Source of the DNA: Microcella sp.
Lineage (GTDB): Bacteria; Actinomycetota; Actinomycetes; Actinomycetales; Microbacteriaceae
Assembly (NCBI RefSeq): GCF_019739195.1
Contig: NZ_JAHHDS010000003.1
Span: 372,001-436,000 of the forward strand
Reading direction: 5' to 3'
Length of the DNA stretch: 64,000 bases
Part shown: piece after piece, positions 50,405-59,231 of the stretch
Layout of the letters: each line of letters begins with the position of its first letter
How positions within the stretch are numbered: position 1 is the stretch's first letter
The notes under the pieces: model-generated
Database searches by the model: none
What the model saw: only the letters and a program-made list of their open reading frames with translations
What the model was told of the DNA's origin: nothing
Position numbers and translations under genes: made by a program

Positions 50405-50464
50405 CTAGAAGAGCGGGTCGAGCCGCACCACCCCCTGGACATCTGGGCGAAGATGAGTCATCAT
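50405..50464 (-). CDS. MicroORF B, 18 codons with core VQGVV
   Basis: From the ATG at 50461 (or 50464) it encodes MTHLRPDVQGVVRLDPLF and stops at 50405. It lies 131 bases upstream of the glucan synthase gene on the same strand and opposite the start region of the oligopeptidase gene. Same size and same core as microORF A; the His is encoded by CAT here and CAC there, whereas the VQGVV codons are identical. Candidate leader peptide of the glucan operon; unproven. Confidence 0.5.
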   Translation of the reverse strand: MMTHLRPDVQGVVRLDPLF

Positions 50465-50475
50465 GTGGCGCCGCT

Positions 50476-50487
50476 TACGCTGGTGGA
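50476..50487 (+). promoter_or_regulatory. -10 element TACGCT, leaderless start
   Basis: TACGCT at 50476-50481, six bases, then the GTG at 50488. Confidence 0.5.
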
Positions 50488-52728
50488 GTGAAACACGCCC
50501 CCGAGCACTCGTCCGACACACACCCGCTGCCCGCACCCCGCCCTGCCCAGAAGCCCACCCGCCGCGAGCACCACGGCGACGTCGTGATCGACCCCTACGA
50601 GTGGTTGCGCGAGAAGGAGAGCCCCGAGGTCATCGCTCACCTCACGGCCGAGAACTCCTACGCAGATGCTCGCATGTCGCACCTCGAGGGCCTGCGCGAC
50701 GCCATCGTCGGCGAGATCACGGCCCGCACGCAAGAGACCGACATGGGCATTCCCGTGCGGGAAGGCGACTGGTGGTACTACGGCCGCACGGTCGAAGGGC
50801 TGCAGTACGGCATCCAGTGCCGTGTGCCCGCAGCGCCGATCGACCCCGCGAACCCCGACGACCCCGCCGCCTGGGCTCCCCCGCCGCCCTTGCCCGACCC
50901 GAGCCAGCCGCGCGACGGCGAGCAGATCGTCATCGACAGCAACGTCGAAGCCGAGGGGCACGACTTCTTCTCGCTCGGCTCGCTCGACGTGAGCGATGAC
51001 GGCAACTGGCTGCTGTTCGGGGTCGACACCGAGGGTGACGAGCGCTACACCCTGCGCGTCCGCAGTCTCGTTACGGGCGAGACGCTACCCGACACGATCG
51101 AGCAGACCGCGGGCGGGGCCTTCTTCGACCCGAGTGGGCGCTACGTCTTCTACTCGACCGTCGACGACTCGTGGCGACCCGACACCGTGTGGCGGCACCG
51201 CGTCGGCACCGACCCGGCCGACGACGTCGCCGTCTTCCACGAGCCCGATGACGGCTTCTGGGTGGGCGCGGGCCTCACCCGCAGTCGCCGCTACCTCGTG
51301 ATCGAGGCCTCGAGCAGCATCACGAGCGAAGCCCGCGCGCTCGATGCGTCGACCCCCGAGGGCGAGTTCGAGATCGTCTGGCCGCGCCGTGCCGGAGTCG
51401 AGTACGACCTCGACCATGCCGTGATCGACGGGCGCGACCTGTGGCTCATCACCCACAATGACAGCGCTCCCGACTTCCAGATCGTGGCGGTGCCGACGGA
51501 TGCTCCCCTCGCGCCGCCCGAGACCCTCATCCCGCACGAGGCCGGTCGTCGGGTCGAGGGCATCGATGCCTTCTCGCGCTTCCTGGTGCTCGACTACCGG
51601 CGCGACGGCCTGCCGGCCACGGCGATCGCGCACCTCGATGGCTCACCGCTCACCTTCAGCGACATCGTCGTGCCGCTCGCCGACGATGCCAAGCTGCTCA
51701 GCATCGGCGCCCGCGGCAACCCCGAGTGGAATCAGCCCACGCTCCGCATCGGCTACGCGAGCTTCACCGAGCCCTCGACCGTGGCAAGTCTCGACGTCGC
51801 GCGGCTCGCCGACGGGGCCGCCGCGGTCACCGTGCTCAAGCAACAGCCCGTGCTCGGCGGATACTCGTCGGCTGACTACACCGAGCGGCGTGACTGGGCC
51901 GTCGCCCCCGACGGCACGCGCGTGCCCATCTCGCTCGTGTGGAAGAAGGGGCTGGCACCGCGACTCGATGGCGACGAGAAGGCTGAGCCGAACGCGCTGC
52001 ATCTGTATGGCTACGGCAGCTACGAAGCCTCGATCGACCCCGGCTTCAGCATCCCGCGCCTGTCGATGCTCGACCGCGGCGTCGTCTTCGCGATCGCGCA
52101 CGTGCGCGGCGGCGGCGAGCTCGGCCGTGCCTGGTACGAGCACGGCAAGACGCTCACCAAGACGAACACGTTCACCGACTTCGTGGCCGTGGCACAGCAC
52201 CTCGTCGACACCGGCGTGACGGCACCCGACCGGCTCGTCGCCGAGGGCGGCAGCGCGGGCGGGCTGCTCATGGGCGCCGTCGCCAACCTGGCTCCACAGC
52301 TGTTCGCCGGCATTCTCGCCGACGTGCCGTTCGTCGATCCACTCACGAGCATCCTCATGCCCGAGCTGCCGCTCACCGTGATCGAGTGGGACGAGTGGGG
52401 CAACCCGCTGCACGACGCCGAGGTCTACGCCTACATGAAGGCATACTCGCCCTACGAGAACGTCACCGAGCAGCACTACCCGCGCATTCTCGCGGTCACG
52501 AGCCTCAACGACACGCGCGTGCTCTACGTCGAGCCGGCCAAGTGGGTCGCGCGCCTGCGCGATGTCGGCGCCGACGCCGTGCTGCGCTGCGAGATGGAGG
52601 CCGGGCACGGCGGCGTGAGCGGCCGCTACTCGGCGTGGAAGCAGCGCGCCATCGAGATCGCCTGGCTGCTCGATGTGCTCGGCGTGACCGACAGCGACAC
52701 GGCCCTCGCCGCCCCCGTCAAAAACTGA
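50488..52728 (+). CDS. ptrB: Oligopeptidase B (S9A prolyl oligopeptidase family)
   Basis: 746 residues from a GTG. The family opening RREHHGDVVIDPYEWLREKESPEVIAHL is at about 28-55. A beta-propeller occupies about 75-430. The catalytic domain has LYGYGSYEASIDPGFS, FAIAHVRGGGELGRAWYE, EGGSAGGLLMGAVANL (Ser), SLNDTRVLYVEPAKWVARL (Asp) and EAGHGGVSGRY (His). Oligopeptidase B cleaves short peptides after basic residues in the cytoplasm. Length is slightly above the usual ~690-720 because of a proline-rich insert near residue 130. Confidence 0.92.
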   Translation: MKHAPEHSSDTHPLPAPRPAQKPTRREHHGDVVIDPYEWLREKESPEVIAHLTAENSYADARMSHLEGLRDAIVGEITARTQETDMGIPVREGDWWYYGRTVEGLQYGIQCRVPAAPIDPANPDDPAAWAPPPPLPDPSQPRDGEQIVIDSNVEAEGHDFFSLGSLDVSDDGNWLLFGVDTEGDERYTLRVRSLVTGETLPDTIEQTAGGAFFDPSGRYVFYSTVDDSWRPDTVWRHRVGTDPADDVAVFHEPDDGFWVGAGLTRSRRYLVIEASSSITSEARALDASTPEGEFEIVWPRRAGVEYDLDHAVIDGRDLWLITHNDSAPDFQIVAVPTDAPLAPPETLIPHEAGRRVEGIDAFSRFLVLDYRRDGLPATAIAHLDGSPLTFSDIVVPLADDAKLLSIGARGNPEWNQPTLRIGYASFTEPSTVASLDVARLADGAAAVTVLKQQPVLGGYSSADYTERRDWAVAPDGTRVPISLVWKKGLAPRLDGDEKAEPNALHLYGYGSYEASIDPGFSIPRLSMLDRGVVFAIAHVRGGGELGRAWYEHGKTLTKTNTFTDFVAVAQHLVDTGVTAPDRLVAEGGSAGGLLMGAVANLAPQLFAGILADVPFVDPLTSILMPELPLTVIEWDEWGNPLHDAEVYAYMKAYSPYENVTEQHYPRILAVTSLNDTRVLYVEPAKWVARLRDVGADAVLRCEMEAGHGGVSGRYSAWKQRAIEIAWLLDVLGVTDSDTALAAPVKN

Positions 52729-52800
52729 ACTCGAGCGCAGAAAACCCGATCAGACGAGGGATGCTCGCCAAAAAGATGCGTGCGCATTGACGAATCTTGC

Positions 52801-52813
52801 TACCGTCGATCAA
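52801..52813 (+). promoter_or_regulatory. -10 element TACCGT, leaderless start
   Basis: TACCGT at 52801-52806, seven bases, then GTG at 52814. This supports the shorter start over the TTG at 52787. Confidence 0.45.
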
Positions 52814-53554
52814 GTGAGTGCGCCCTCCCCCCTCGGCGAAAAAGCCGCAGCCGCCCGTCTTTCCACCCTTCGACACATCGCCGGAATCATCAGTCTCGTC
52901 GCCGGTCTGATCATTCTTGCCGCGCTGATCACGCAGATCACCGATCAGATCTCCGTGGGCCGTTTCGAGCCGACCGAGTACTTCGCGTTCTTCACCATTC
53001 AGACCGCGATGATCAACATCGTCGTGCTCATCGCCGGCGGCATCATGGCCCTGCGGCTCGATCGCGACACCCGTCTCTACACGGCCATTCGCGCGAGCGT
53101 GTTCTCGTACGCCATCGTCACGGGCGTCGTCTACAACCTGCTGCTGCGCGATGTGCCGAACGCCGACGGCTACGTGGGCCCGGTCTGGCCCAACGAGTCG
53201 CTGCACGTGTGGATTCCGATCTACATTGCCCTCGACTGGCTGCTCACGCCGGGGCGTGTGCGCATCGGCTGGAAGACTCTCTGGCTTGCCGTGAGCTACC
53301 CGCTCATCTGGGTCGGCGTCACGATGCTGCGCGGTGAGTTCACGGGGTGGTACCCCTACCCGTTCCTCGAGCCTGACGGCCCGAACGGGGTCATGGGCGT
53401 CGTCACCTACGTGGTTGGCATCGCCGCGTTCATCATCGTCTTGGCCGCCCTCGCGGTCGTCATCAATCGAGTGCACACACGCGGTGTGCGCGGGGTCGGG
53501 CACGGCCGCCGCAACACCGGAGAGATACCCGTTGTGCGCGCAGACTTGCGCTGA
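52814..53554 (+). CDS. Pr6Pr family membrane protein
   Basis: 246 residues from the GTG at 52814; the frame also opens at a TTG at 52787. Six hydrophobic helices are seen (IAGIISLVAGLIILAALI to YVVGIAAFIIVLAALAVVI). The landmark FAFFTIQTAMINIVVLIAGG and the later HVWIPIYIALDWLL plus GWYPYPFLEP are the Pr6Pr (FAR-17a/AIG1-like) signatures, with conserved His, Asp and Pro. Its function is unknown in bacteria; a lipid esterase role is known for eukaryotic relatives. Confidence 0.8.
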   Translation: MSAPSPLGEKAAAARLSTLRHIAGIISLVAGLIILAALITQITDQISVGRFEPTEYFAFFTIQTAMINIVVLIAGGIMALRLDRDTRLYTAIRASVFSYAIVTGVVYNLLLRDVPNADGYVGPVWPNESLHVWIPIYIALDWLLTPGRVRIGWKTLWLAVSYPLIWVGVTMLRGEFTGWYPYPFLEPDGPNGVMGVVTYVVGIAAFIIVLAALAVVINRVHTRGVRGVGHGRRNTGEIPVVRADLR

Positions 53555-53639
53555 CGCGTTGCGCGCCATTGGCGCTTTGCGTATGTAGGAAACGTGACAC
53601 TGATGCACCTTTGTCGGTGCAGTGGTGTGCACTGAGCAT

Positions 53640-53849
53640 ATGAACGACACCGCCCCTGGGCCGGGAGTGGCGACGTGTCCGCGATGCGGAACCGACGGAG
53701 CACTCCCCCTGCATTACGGCTATCCCGAGCCGTCCCACATTCGCGCAGCTCTGCGCGGCGAGATCGCCCTGGGCGGTGTCGTGCATGACGCAGACCCGCC
53801 GGGCTTCGAGTGCCGCAGCGACGACTGCGGGTATACCTTCAGCGCATGA
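53640..53849 (+). CDS. Small zinc-ribbon-like protein upstream of pabC
   Basis: 69 residues. CPRCG near the start and CRSDDCGY near the end give a two-pair cysteine arrangement that probably binds zinc. The middle (LHYGYPEPSHIRAALRGEIALGG) resembles a short family in Actinobacteria with the same cysteine frame. Its stop overlaps the pabC start (ATGA), so the genes are coupled. Function unknown. Confidence 0.65.
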   Translation: MNDTAPGPGVATCPRCGTDGALPLHYGYPEPSHIRAALRGEIALGGVVHDADPPGFECRSDDCGYTFSA

Positions 53850-54718
53850 CTTCTGCGCACCTGCTGCTCGTCGTGCACTCGGGGGCCGACGCGGCTCCGC
53901 ACCTTGTCGAGGCCAATGCCGAGCATCCGCAACTGGCCGTCATGGATGTCGCGGCGACGCGCGGCGACGGCATCTTCGAGTCCCTCAGCGTCGTGCAGGG
54001 CAACCCGCAGGCGCTCGAGGCGCACCTCACGCGCTTCGAGCGCTCGGCGCGCATGCTCGACCTGCCTGCACCCGATCGCGGCATCTGGCGCGATGCCATC
54101 ATCGCCGTGGCCGAACGTTTCGCCGACCACGACGAAGCCTGGGTGAAGACCGTGCTCTCGCGCGGGGTCGAAGGGCAGCCGCTGCCGACGGGCTGGGTCT
54201 ACGGCGCTGTGTCGCCCGACTTTCGGCGCGACCGCACCGAAGGGCTGAGCGTCGTGCTGCTCGACCGCGGGTACCGCAGCGACGTAGCGCAGTCAAGCCC
54301 CTGGCTTCTTGCGGGGGCCAAAACCCTCTCCTACGCGGTGAATCGCGCGGCCGTTCGTGAGGCGCAGCGGCGCGGCGCAGATGACGTCGTCTTCGTCTCG
54401 ACCGACGGCCTGCTCCTCGAGGGGCCCACGTCGACTGTCATCGTGCAGCGCGGCGAGCGCTGGTCGACGCCGCCCGACGATCTCGGCATTCTGCCCGGAA
54501 CCACGCAGGCAGACCTGTTCTCCGCAGCATTTCAGTGGGGTCTCGAGGCCGTCGTCGAGCCGCTGACCCCCGATGACCTTCGCGCTGCCGACGCGGCGTG
54601 GCTGGTCTCGAGCGTGCGGCATGCCGCCCCCGTGCGGGCGGTCGATGGCGTGCCGATGGCGGTGGATGCTGCGCTCACGGCAGCGATGAATGGCTTCTTG
54701 CACGCCCGACGCACCTGA
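53846..54718 (+). CDS. pabC: Aminodeoxychorismate lyase-like class IV aminotransferase (PabC)
   Basis: 290 residues from the ATG at 53846. DVAATRGDGIFESLSV is the fold-IV opening, GAKTLSYAVNRAAVREA holds the PLP lysine, and LLLEGPTSTVIVQRG and LPGTTQADL the cofactor-binding loops. PabC releases pyruvate from aminodeoxychorismate to give p-aminobenzoate for folate. Branched-chain or D-amino acid aminotransferase relatives look similar, so substrate is inferred from the length and the context without an ilv operon. Confidence 0.75.
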   Translation: MTSAHLLLVVHSGADAAPHLVEANAEHPQLAVMDVAATRGDGIFESLSVVQGNPQALEAHLTRFERSARMLDLPAPDRGIWRDAIIAVAERFADHDEAWVKTVLSRGVEGQPLPTGWVYGAVSPDFRRDRTEGLSVVLLDRGYRSDVAQSSPWLLAGAKTLSYAVNRAAVREAQRRGADDVVFVSTDGLLLEGPTSTVIVQRGERWSTPPDDLGILPGTTQADLFSAAFQWGLEAVVEPLTPDDLRAADAAWLVSSVRHAAPVRAVDGVPMAVDAALTAAMNGFLHARRT

Positions 54719-54740
54719 GTGCCGCCTCACGCGCCGTGTG

Positions 54741-54752
54741 TAGGGTCGAAGT
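54741..54752 (+). promoter_or_regulatory. -10 element TAGGGT, leaderless start
   Basis: TAGGGT at 54741-54746, six bases, then the ATG at 54753. Confidence 0.5.
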
Positions 54753-56114
54753 ATGCACAGCACGCTGGAGTGCCTCACCGACTGGATGTCTCGCCAGCGG
54801 TGGTACGCGGGCAAGGGGCGCATTCCCGAGCTCGCCGAGGTCGGGCGCGAAGAGTGGCCGTGCGCCGACCCGGATGCTCGCATCGTCGTTCTGCTGGTGC
54901 GCGACATGGCCAACAATCCGCCGTCGCTCTACCACGTGCCGCTCGTGTTGCGATCGACGATTCCGCGCGGCTCGGGCCGCACGTTCATCGGACGCGATGA
55001 GAACGACGACTACCTGTTCGACGCCGCGCACGACGAGACCTACACGCACGAGCTGCTCGCCCGGCTGGGCGTGCAGCGGGCCGATGAGTCGTCGCGCGTG
55101 CACACGGGCGAGCAGTCGAACACCTCGATCATCTTCGATGCGGGCGACGATGCGCCGCTCGTCGTGAAGCTGTTCCGCCTCGTGCACGCGGGCGAGAACC
55201 CCGACGTCGTGTTGCAGTCTGCGCTCACCGCCACCGGCAATCGTTCGGTGCCGCGCATGCTCGGCTCGCTCGAAGCGACGTGGGTCGACCCGCTCGGTTC
55301 GCACACGCACTCTGACGAGCCGTCAACGGGCCACATCGCGTTCGCGCAAGAGTTCGTGCCTGGCGTGCGCGACGGCTGGCCGCTCGCGCTCGAAGCGGCG
55401 GCCGCCGACGAGTCGTGGGCAGACGATGCCGAACGGCTCGGCCGCGTCACCGCCGAGGTGCACACAGCGCTCGCCGAGTGCCTGCCGTCACGCCAGGCGT
55501 CGCTCGGCGACATCGTGGGCTTCGTGGCGGGCTGGTACCAGCGGTTGGCGATCGCGACCTCTGATGTGCCCGAGCTGCGCGAGTTGCGTCCGGCGATCGA
55601 GGCGGTCTACGACGCCGCGCGCGAGGCGGCGTGGCCGCCTTTGCAGCGCATCCACGGCGACTTCCACCTCGGCCAGGTGCTGCGGCGCCCCTCGGGCGAG
55701 TGGCTGCTCGTCGACTTCGAGGGCGAGCCCCTGCGGCCCCTCGCCGAGCGGGCGCGCGTCGACTCACCCCTGCGCGACATCGCCGGCATGCTGCGGTCGT
55801 TCGACTACGTGGTGGGCTCGCTGCGCAACACGGCCGCGATCTCGGCGGCCGCCGCTGTTGCAGACCCTGTCGCGGTGCTCGGCGAGCCGGCGCGCGCCGA
55901 GTGGGCGCGCACCGCTCGCGAGTCATTCCTGGAAGGGTACGCGGCCGCGAGCGGCATCGACCTGCCTGCCCACCGCGCTCTCCTCGACGCGTTCGAGCTC
56001 GACAAGGCGGTCTACGAGGCGATGTACGAGGCGCGCAACCGACCGTCATGGCTGCCGATCCCTCTCGCTGCCGTCGCCGCCCTCGCCGCGCCCGAGCGCG
56101 CCGTGCACCGCTGA
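54753..56114 (+). CDS. mak: Maltokinase
   Basis: 453 residues. WMSRQRWYAGKGR opens the protein, as in actinobacterial maltokinases; VVKLFRLVHAGENPDV carries the ATP-binding Lys, RIHGDFHLGQVLR the catalytic loop and LLVDFEGEPLRPLAER the metal-binding DFE. Maltokinase makes maltose 1-phosphate from maltose and ATP for the GlgE route to alpha-glucan. It is often fused or linked to treS; neither treS nor glgE lies in this window. Leaderless promoter; single gene. Confidence 0.85.
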   Translation: MHSTLECLTDWMSRQRWYAGKGRIPELAEVGREEWPCADPDARIVVLLVRDMANNPPSLYHVPLVLRSTIPRGSGRTFIGRDENDDYLFDAAHDETYTHELLARLGVQRADESSRVHTGEQSNTSIIFDAGDDAPLVVKLFRLVHAGENPDVVLQSALTATGNRSVPRMLGSLEATWVDPLGSHTHSDEPSTGHIAFAQEFVPGVRDGWPLALEAAAADESWADDAERLGRVTAEVHTALAECLPSRQASLGDIVGFVAGWYQRLAIATSDVPELRELRPAIEAVYDAAREAAWPPLQRIHGDFHLGQVLRRPSGEWLLVDFEGEPLRPLAERARVDSPLRDIAGMLRSFDYVVGSLRNTAAISAAAAVADPVAVLGEPARAEWARTARESFLEGYAAASGIDLPAHRALLDAFELDKAVYEAMYEARNRPSWLPIPLAAVAALAAPERAVHR

Positions 56115-56199
56115 GCCCCCCGCCCCACCCGCTCACCGCCCTGCGGAAGCCCACGTTTCTGTGACGTCGAGCGCAGGTGACCCGGTGCACCCACTCAGC

Positions 56200-56261
56200 G
56201 ACTCGTGAACTCAAGGAAGCACAGCGTCACCCGATCCTGTTCTTCCTTGGGTTCACGAGTC
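56200..56261. repeat. 20-bp inverted repeat with 22-bp centre
   Basis: 56200-56219 (GACTCGTGAACTCAAGGAAG) and 56242-56261 pair with one mismatch. GTGCACCCACTC before it and ATGCACCCACTC after it form a short direct repeat. It lies in the ~270-base gap after maltokinase, which otherwise holds nothing recognised. Confidence 0.8.
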
Positions 56262-56387
56262 TCTCGGGGTGATGCACCCACTCGTCTCGCACGCGGTCAC
56301 TCCTCCACGGTGAGGCTGAACTGCGCCCCTGTCGGAAATTGGCCGACTGGGGCCTGATGTCGCCGCAGGGAGAGTGACACTGTCTTC

Positions 56388-56912
56388 ATGCTCAGACTGA
56401 CTCGCCGGTACTCCGGGCCTCCGCTCGGCACAGGCAATCTCGCGTTCCCGGTTCTGAGGCTGCTCGCGCGGCGCGGCGGCATCGTCTCCACGAGCGAATT
56501 ACGCAACGTCGGAGTCGATGCGACCACGCTCGAGATGTACCGCCACTACCAGTCGCTTCAGGCCGTGCGCCAAGGCTGGCATTGCGCACCCTCAGTGCCG
56601 CAGGTCTCCCGGCTCGCGTGGAGGTTCGGCGGGCCACTGGCGTGCATCAGCGCCCTGCAACTGCATGCGTCTCACGGCGAACGTGACCTCGGAATGACGC
56701 CTCACATCCCTCAACCGCTGCACGTGTGTGTGCCTGGCAACCGCGATCGTGTACCGAGCCCCGAGTTGCTGGCGCGACGCTGGGGAATCGAGACTCCGCT
56801 GCCGCCCGTCATTCACTGGAGCACCGCTGACTTTCGCAGCGGCGACCGGCAGGCCGTCAGTCGATCGGTCGCCCTCCGGCAGGCCGACTACTGCGCCGCC
56901 CTGCGGGCTTAG
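56388..56912 (+). CDS. AbiEi-like winged-helix protein, shortened
   Basis: 174 residues. LRLLARRGGIVSTSELRNVGVDATTLEMYRHYQSLQAVRQGWHC is the N-terminal winged helix seen in AbiEi-type antitoxins and in DUF559 proteins of Microbacteriaceae. The rest (ACISALQLHASHG, PQPLHVCVPGNRDRV) follows their middle part. The usual C-terminal DUF559 nuclease-like domain (about 100 residues) is absent; the frame ends against the convergent SNF2 gene. Possibly a truncated regulator. Confidence 0.55.
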   Translation: MLRLTRRYSGPPLGTGNLAFPVLRLLARRGGIVSTSELRNVGVDATTLEMYRHYQSLQAVRQGWHCAPSVPQVSRLAWRFGGPLACISALQLHASHGERDLGMTPHIPQPLHVCVPGNRDRVPSPELLARRWGIETPLPPVIHWSTADFRSGDRQAVSRSVALRQADYCAALRA

Positions 56913-59053
56913 GCAGCGGCGCGCTGCTCGAGCACGTCGGTGAGCAGCGCGATGAGTGCCTGCACCTGCACGGTGCCCTCGGCGGCGACCTGCTCGTCCG
57001 ACCCGTCGAGCGCACGCGCCGCGAGGCCCGCCTTCGCGTCGATGAGGTCGGCGATGCGCGCGTCGATCGTCTGCGCGGCGAGAATGCGCCACGCGGTGAC
57101 GGGCAGCTCTTGACCGATGCGGTGCACGCGGTCGATCGCCTGGGTCTGCTCTGCTGAGGTCCACGAGAGCTCGGCGAGCACGACGTTCGACGCCGCCTGC
57201 AGGTTCACACCGACACCCGCGGCCGACAGCGAGCAGACGATCACGCTGACCTCGGGGTCGTTCGTGAAGCCGTCGATCGCCTCCTGCCGCGCCTTCGGAG
57301 ACTGGTCGCCTCGAATGCTGACAGACCGCATGCCGACGCTCGCGAAGTGCGCCTCGGCGGCATCCATCACATCGATGTGCTTCGCGAAGAAGACCACCTT
57401 GCCGACGTTGCGGGCCAGCTGCGCCGTGTAGTCCGCGGCGAGCACGGCCTTCGCCGTGCCGATCTTGCGCACCATGGTGAAGACGTTGTCGCCGTTGGCG
57501 GCCTGCTTCGACTCTTCGAGCTCGGCCGTCGCGACGAGCCGCACGAGCTCGCGGTCGATGCCGACCGGCGGCACATCGCGGGCCGCCACAACGCGGCGGT
57601 AGCGATCGACGAGGCGGTTGATGAGCGCCTCCTCCGACGCCCGAATCGACCGAGCCACGTCGTCGTCGAGCTCGACCGGGATGTCGGCGATGCGGCGAGC
57701 GGGAATGTCAGCAGCGACATCCACCTTCTTGCGGCGCACGATGCCCATCTCGATGACGCACTGGCGCGCGGCGGCGAAGAAGCCCGGATCAGCCGGCGTG
57801 AGACCGGTGTCTTCCAGCGACGACATCAGGCGACCGAGCGGCTTCTTGTCGTCGATCCAACCGAGGAACTTCCAAATCATTCTGAAGTCTTCGATCTGGT
57901 TGATCAGGGGCGTGCCCGTGAGCGCCATCATGAGCGCCTTCGGGTGCAGCACCCGCACGTTCTGCGCGAGCGCCTGCACGTGACGCGTGCGCTGCGACGT
58001 GGCGTTCTTGATGAAGTGCGCCTCGTCGACGACCATGCCCTTGAAGCCGAACCGGCCGAGCCAGCCGACGTGGCGGTCGAGAATCTCGTAGTTGACGATC
58101 ACGACATCGCTGAAGGCATCGAGATCATCGCCGTCGCCGTGCACGACCGTCGCCGACCGCTGCGGAATCCAGCGCTGCACCTCGCGCGCCCAGTTCGTCT
58201 TCACGACGTTGGGCACGACGACGAGCAGCGGGAAGGCGTTGGCGACGTTCGCCGCCATGAGCGCCTGGGCCGTCTTGCCGAGCCCCGGCTCATCGGCGAG
58301 CAGGAACGTGCGGTGCCCGCGACGCACCGCCTCGATGAGCTTCGACTGGTGGAGCATGAGATCCATGCCGCCGGGCGTGACGAGAGACCCGGGATCGGGC
58401 AGCGGCATCGACGCCGACTGGCCGCCCGCGCCGTACTCGAACGAGCGGAAGAGAGGCTCGATGAGCTCCCAATTGGCGAGGCGACCCGCCATAGAGACCG
58501 GCTGCGGGTTCAGCGCCGAAAGGTCGGGAGCCAAGAAGGGGTTGGCGAGCTGCGCCTGCTTGACCGACTTCGGCACGACCTGCTTCGCCACCTCGGGGGC
58601 CACCGGCTCAGGCTCTGAGACGATGAGCAGATCATCGGGCTCGAGCTCGGCGCCGGAGGCGAGCAGCATGTCGCGGCGCAGCGCTTTCGCGGCGTCAGAG
58701 ACCTTCGCTTCCGGGGCGAGAAGAGCGATGAGAGAGGTGTCGCGGGCGGCCGTCTTGGCCATGATGCTCGCGAGACCGTCGAGGCGCTTGAGCACTTCAG
58801 CGCGCTCGCTGTCGGGCACCTCGCGGTCGTCTTTCACCCGGGCGCGCTCTTCGCGCACGAGTAGCGCAGCCACCTGGAACTTGGTGCGATTCGACGGGCT
58901 CACCTTGGCGCCGCGCTCGGCGGCGTTCTCGACCTCGCGCACGGCGCGGGCGAGAATCGGAATGATTCCCTGCTCGTCGAGCGGTCGACGACGACGCGTC
59001 GACGACTGCTTCGACGACGACCCTTTTCTCTGACGCTGGCCGGTCTGGGCCAT
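56909..59053 (-). CDS. SNF2-family DEAD/DEAH ATPase
   Basis: 714 residues with GAGGAGG before the ATG. A basic N-terminus (about 1-25) is followed by a ~190-residue helical region. The SNF2 core has LLADEPGLGKTAQALMAAN (Walker A), GMVVDEAHFIKN (DEAH box), MALTGTPLINQIEDF (motif III), VVFFAKHIDVMDA, VSIRGDQSPKARQEAID and IDRVHRIGQELPVTAWRI (motif VI). SNF2 proteins track on dsDNA or remodel protein-DNA complexes. Bacterial members are often linked to RapA or defence; no partner is next to it. Confidence 0.85.
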   Translation of the reverse strand: MAQTGQRQRKGSSSKQSSTRRRRPLDEQGIIPILARAVREVENAAERGAKVSPSNRTKFQVAALLVREERARVKDDREVPDSERAEVLKRLDGLASIMAKTAARDTSLIALLAPEAKVSDAAKALRRDMLLASGAELEPDDLLIVSEPEPVAPEVAKQVVPKSVKQAQLANPFLAPDLSALNPQPVSMAGRLANWELIEPLFRSFEYGAGGQSASMPLPDPGSLVTPGGMDLMLHQSKLIEAVRRGHRTFLLADEPGLGKTAQALMAANVANAFPLLVVVPNVVKTNWAREVQRWIPQRSATVVHGDGDDLDAFSDVVIVNYEILDRHVGWLGRFGFKGMVVDEAHFIKNATSQRTRHVQALAQNVRVLHPKALMMALTGTPLINQIEDFRMIWKFLGWIDDKKPLGRLMSSLEDTGLTPADPGFFAAARQCVIEMGIVRRKKVDVAADIPARRIADIPVELDDDVARSIRASEEALINRLVDRYRRVVAARDVPPVGIDRELVRLVATAELEESKQAANGDNVFTMVRKIGTAKAVLAADYTAQLARNVGKVVFFAKHIDVMDAAEAHFASVGMRSVSIRGDQSPKARQEAIDGFTNDPEVSVIVCSLSAAGVGVNLQAASNVVLAELSWTSAEQTQAIDRVHRIGQELPVTAWRILAAQTIDARIADLIDAKAGLAARALDGSDEQVAAEGTVQVQALIALLTDVLEQRAAA

Positions 59054-59231
59054 GCCCCTCCTCGAACGGTGCGGAGCGTGGATGCTCCGTACGAACCGCG
59101 GCCCTGCATGATCTGCAGAACCGCCTCGGGCTCGCTAGAAGTGCGCGAACTCGACGACTGCACGTGCCGCGCTTTCGTCGCCCTGACCCGGTCGAGGAAC
59201 GGCCGGTGGGCGGAAGCGCTTGAGCAGAAGT

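Noticed and set aside
48867-50408. 513-codon plus-strand frame
   Set aside because: Antisense to the glucan synthase with its D,D,D,QxxRW motifs; composition is a shadow pattern.
52787-52792. TTGACG as a -35 box of the Pr6Pr gene
   Set aside because: It is only 8 bases before the likely -10 TACCGT, which is too close; it also is the TTG of the longer frame.
57347-58618. 423-codon plus-strand frame
   Set aside because: Antisense to the SNF2 ATPase.
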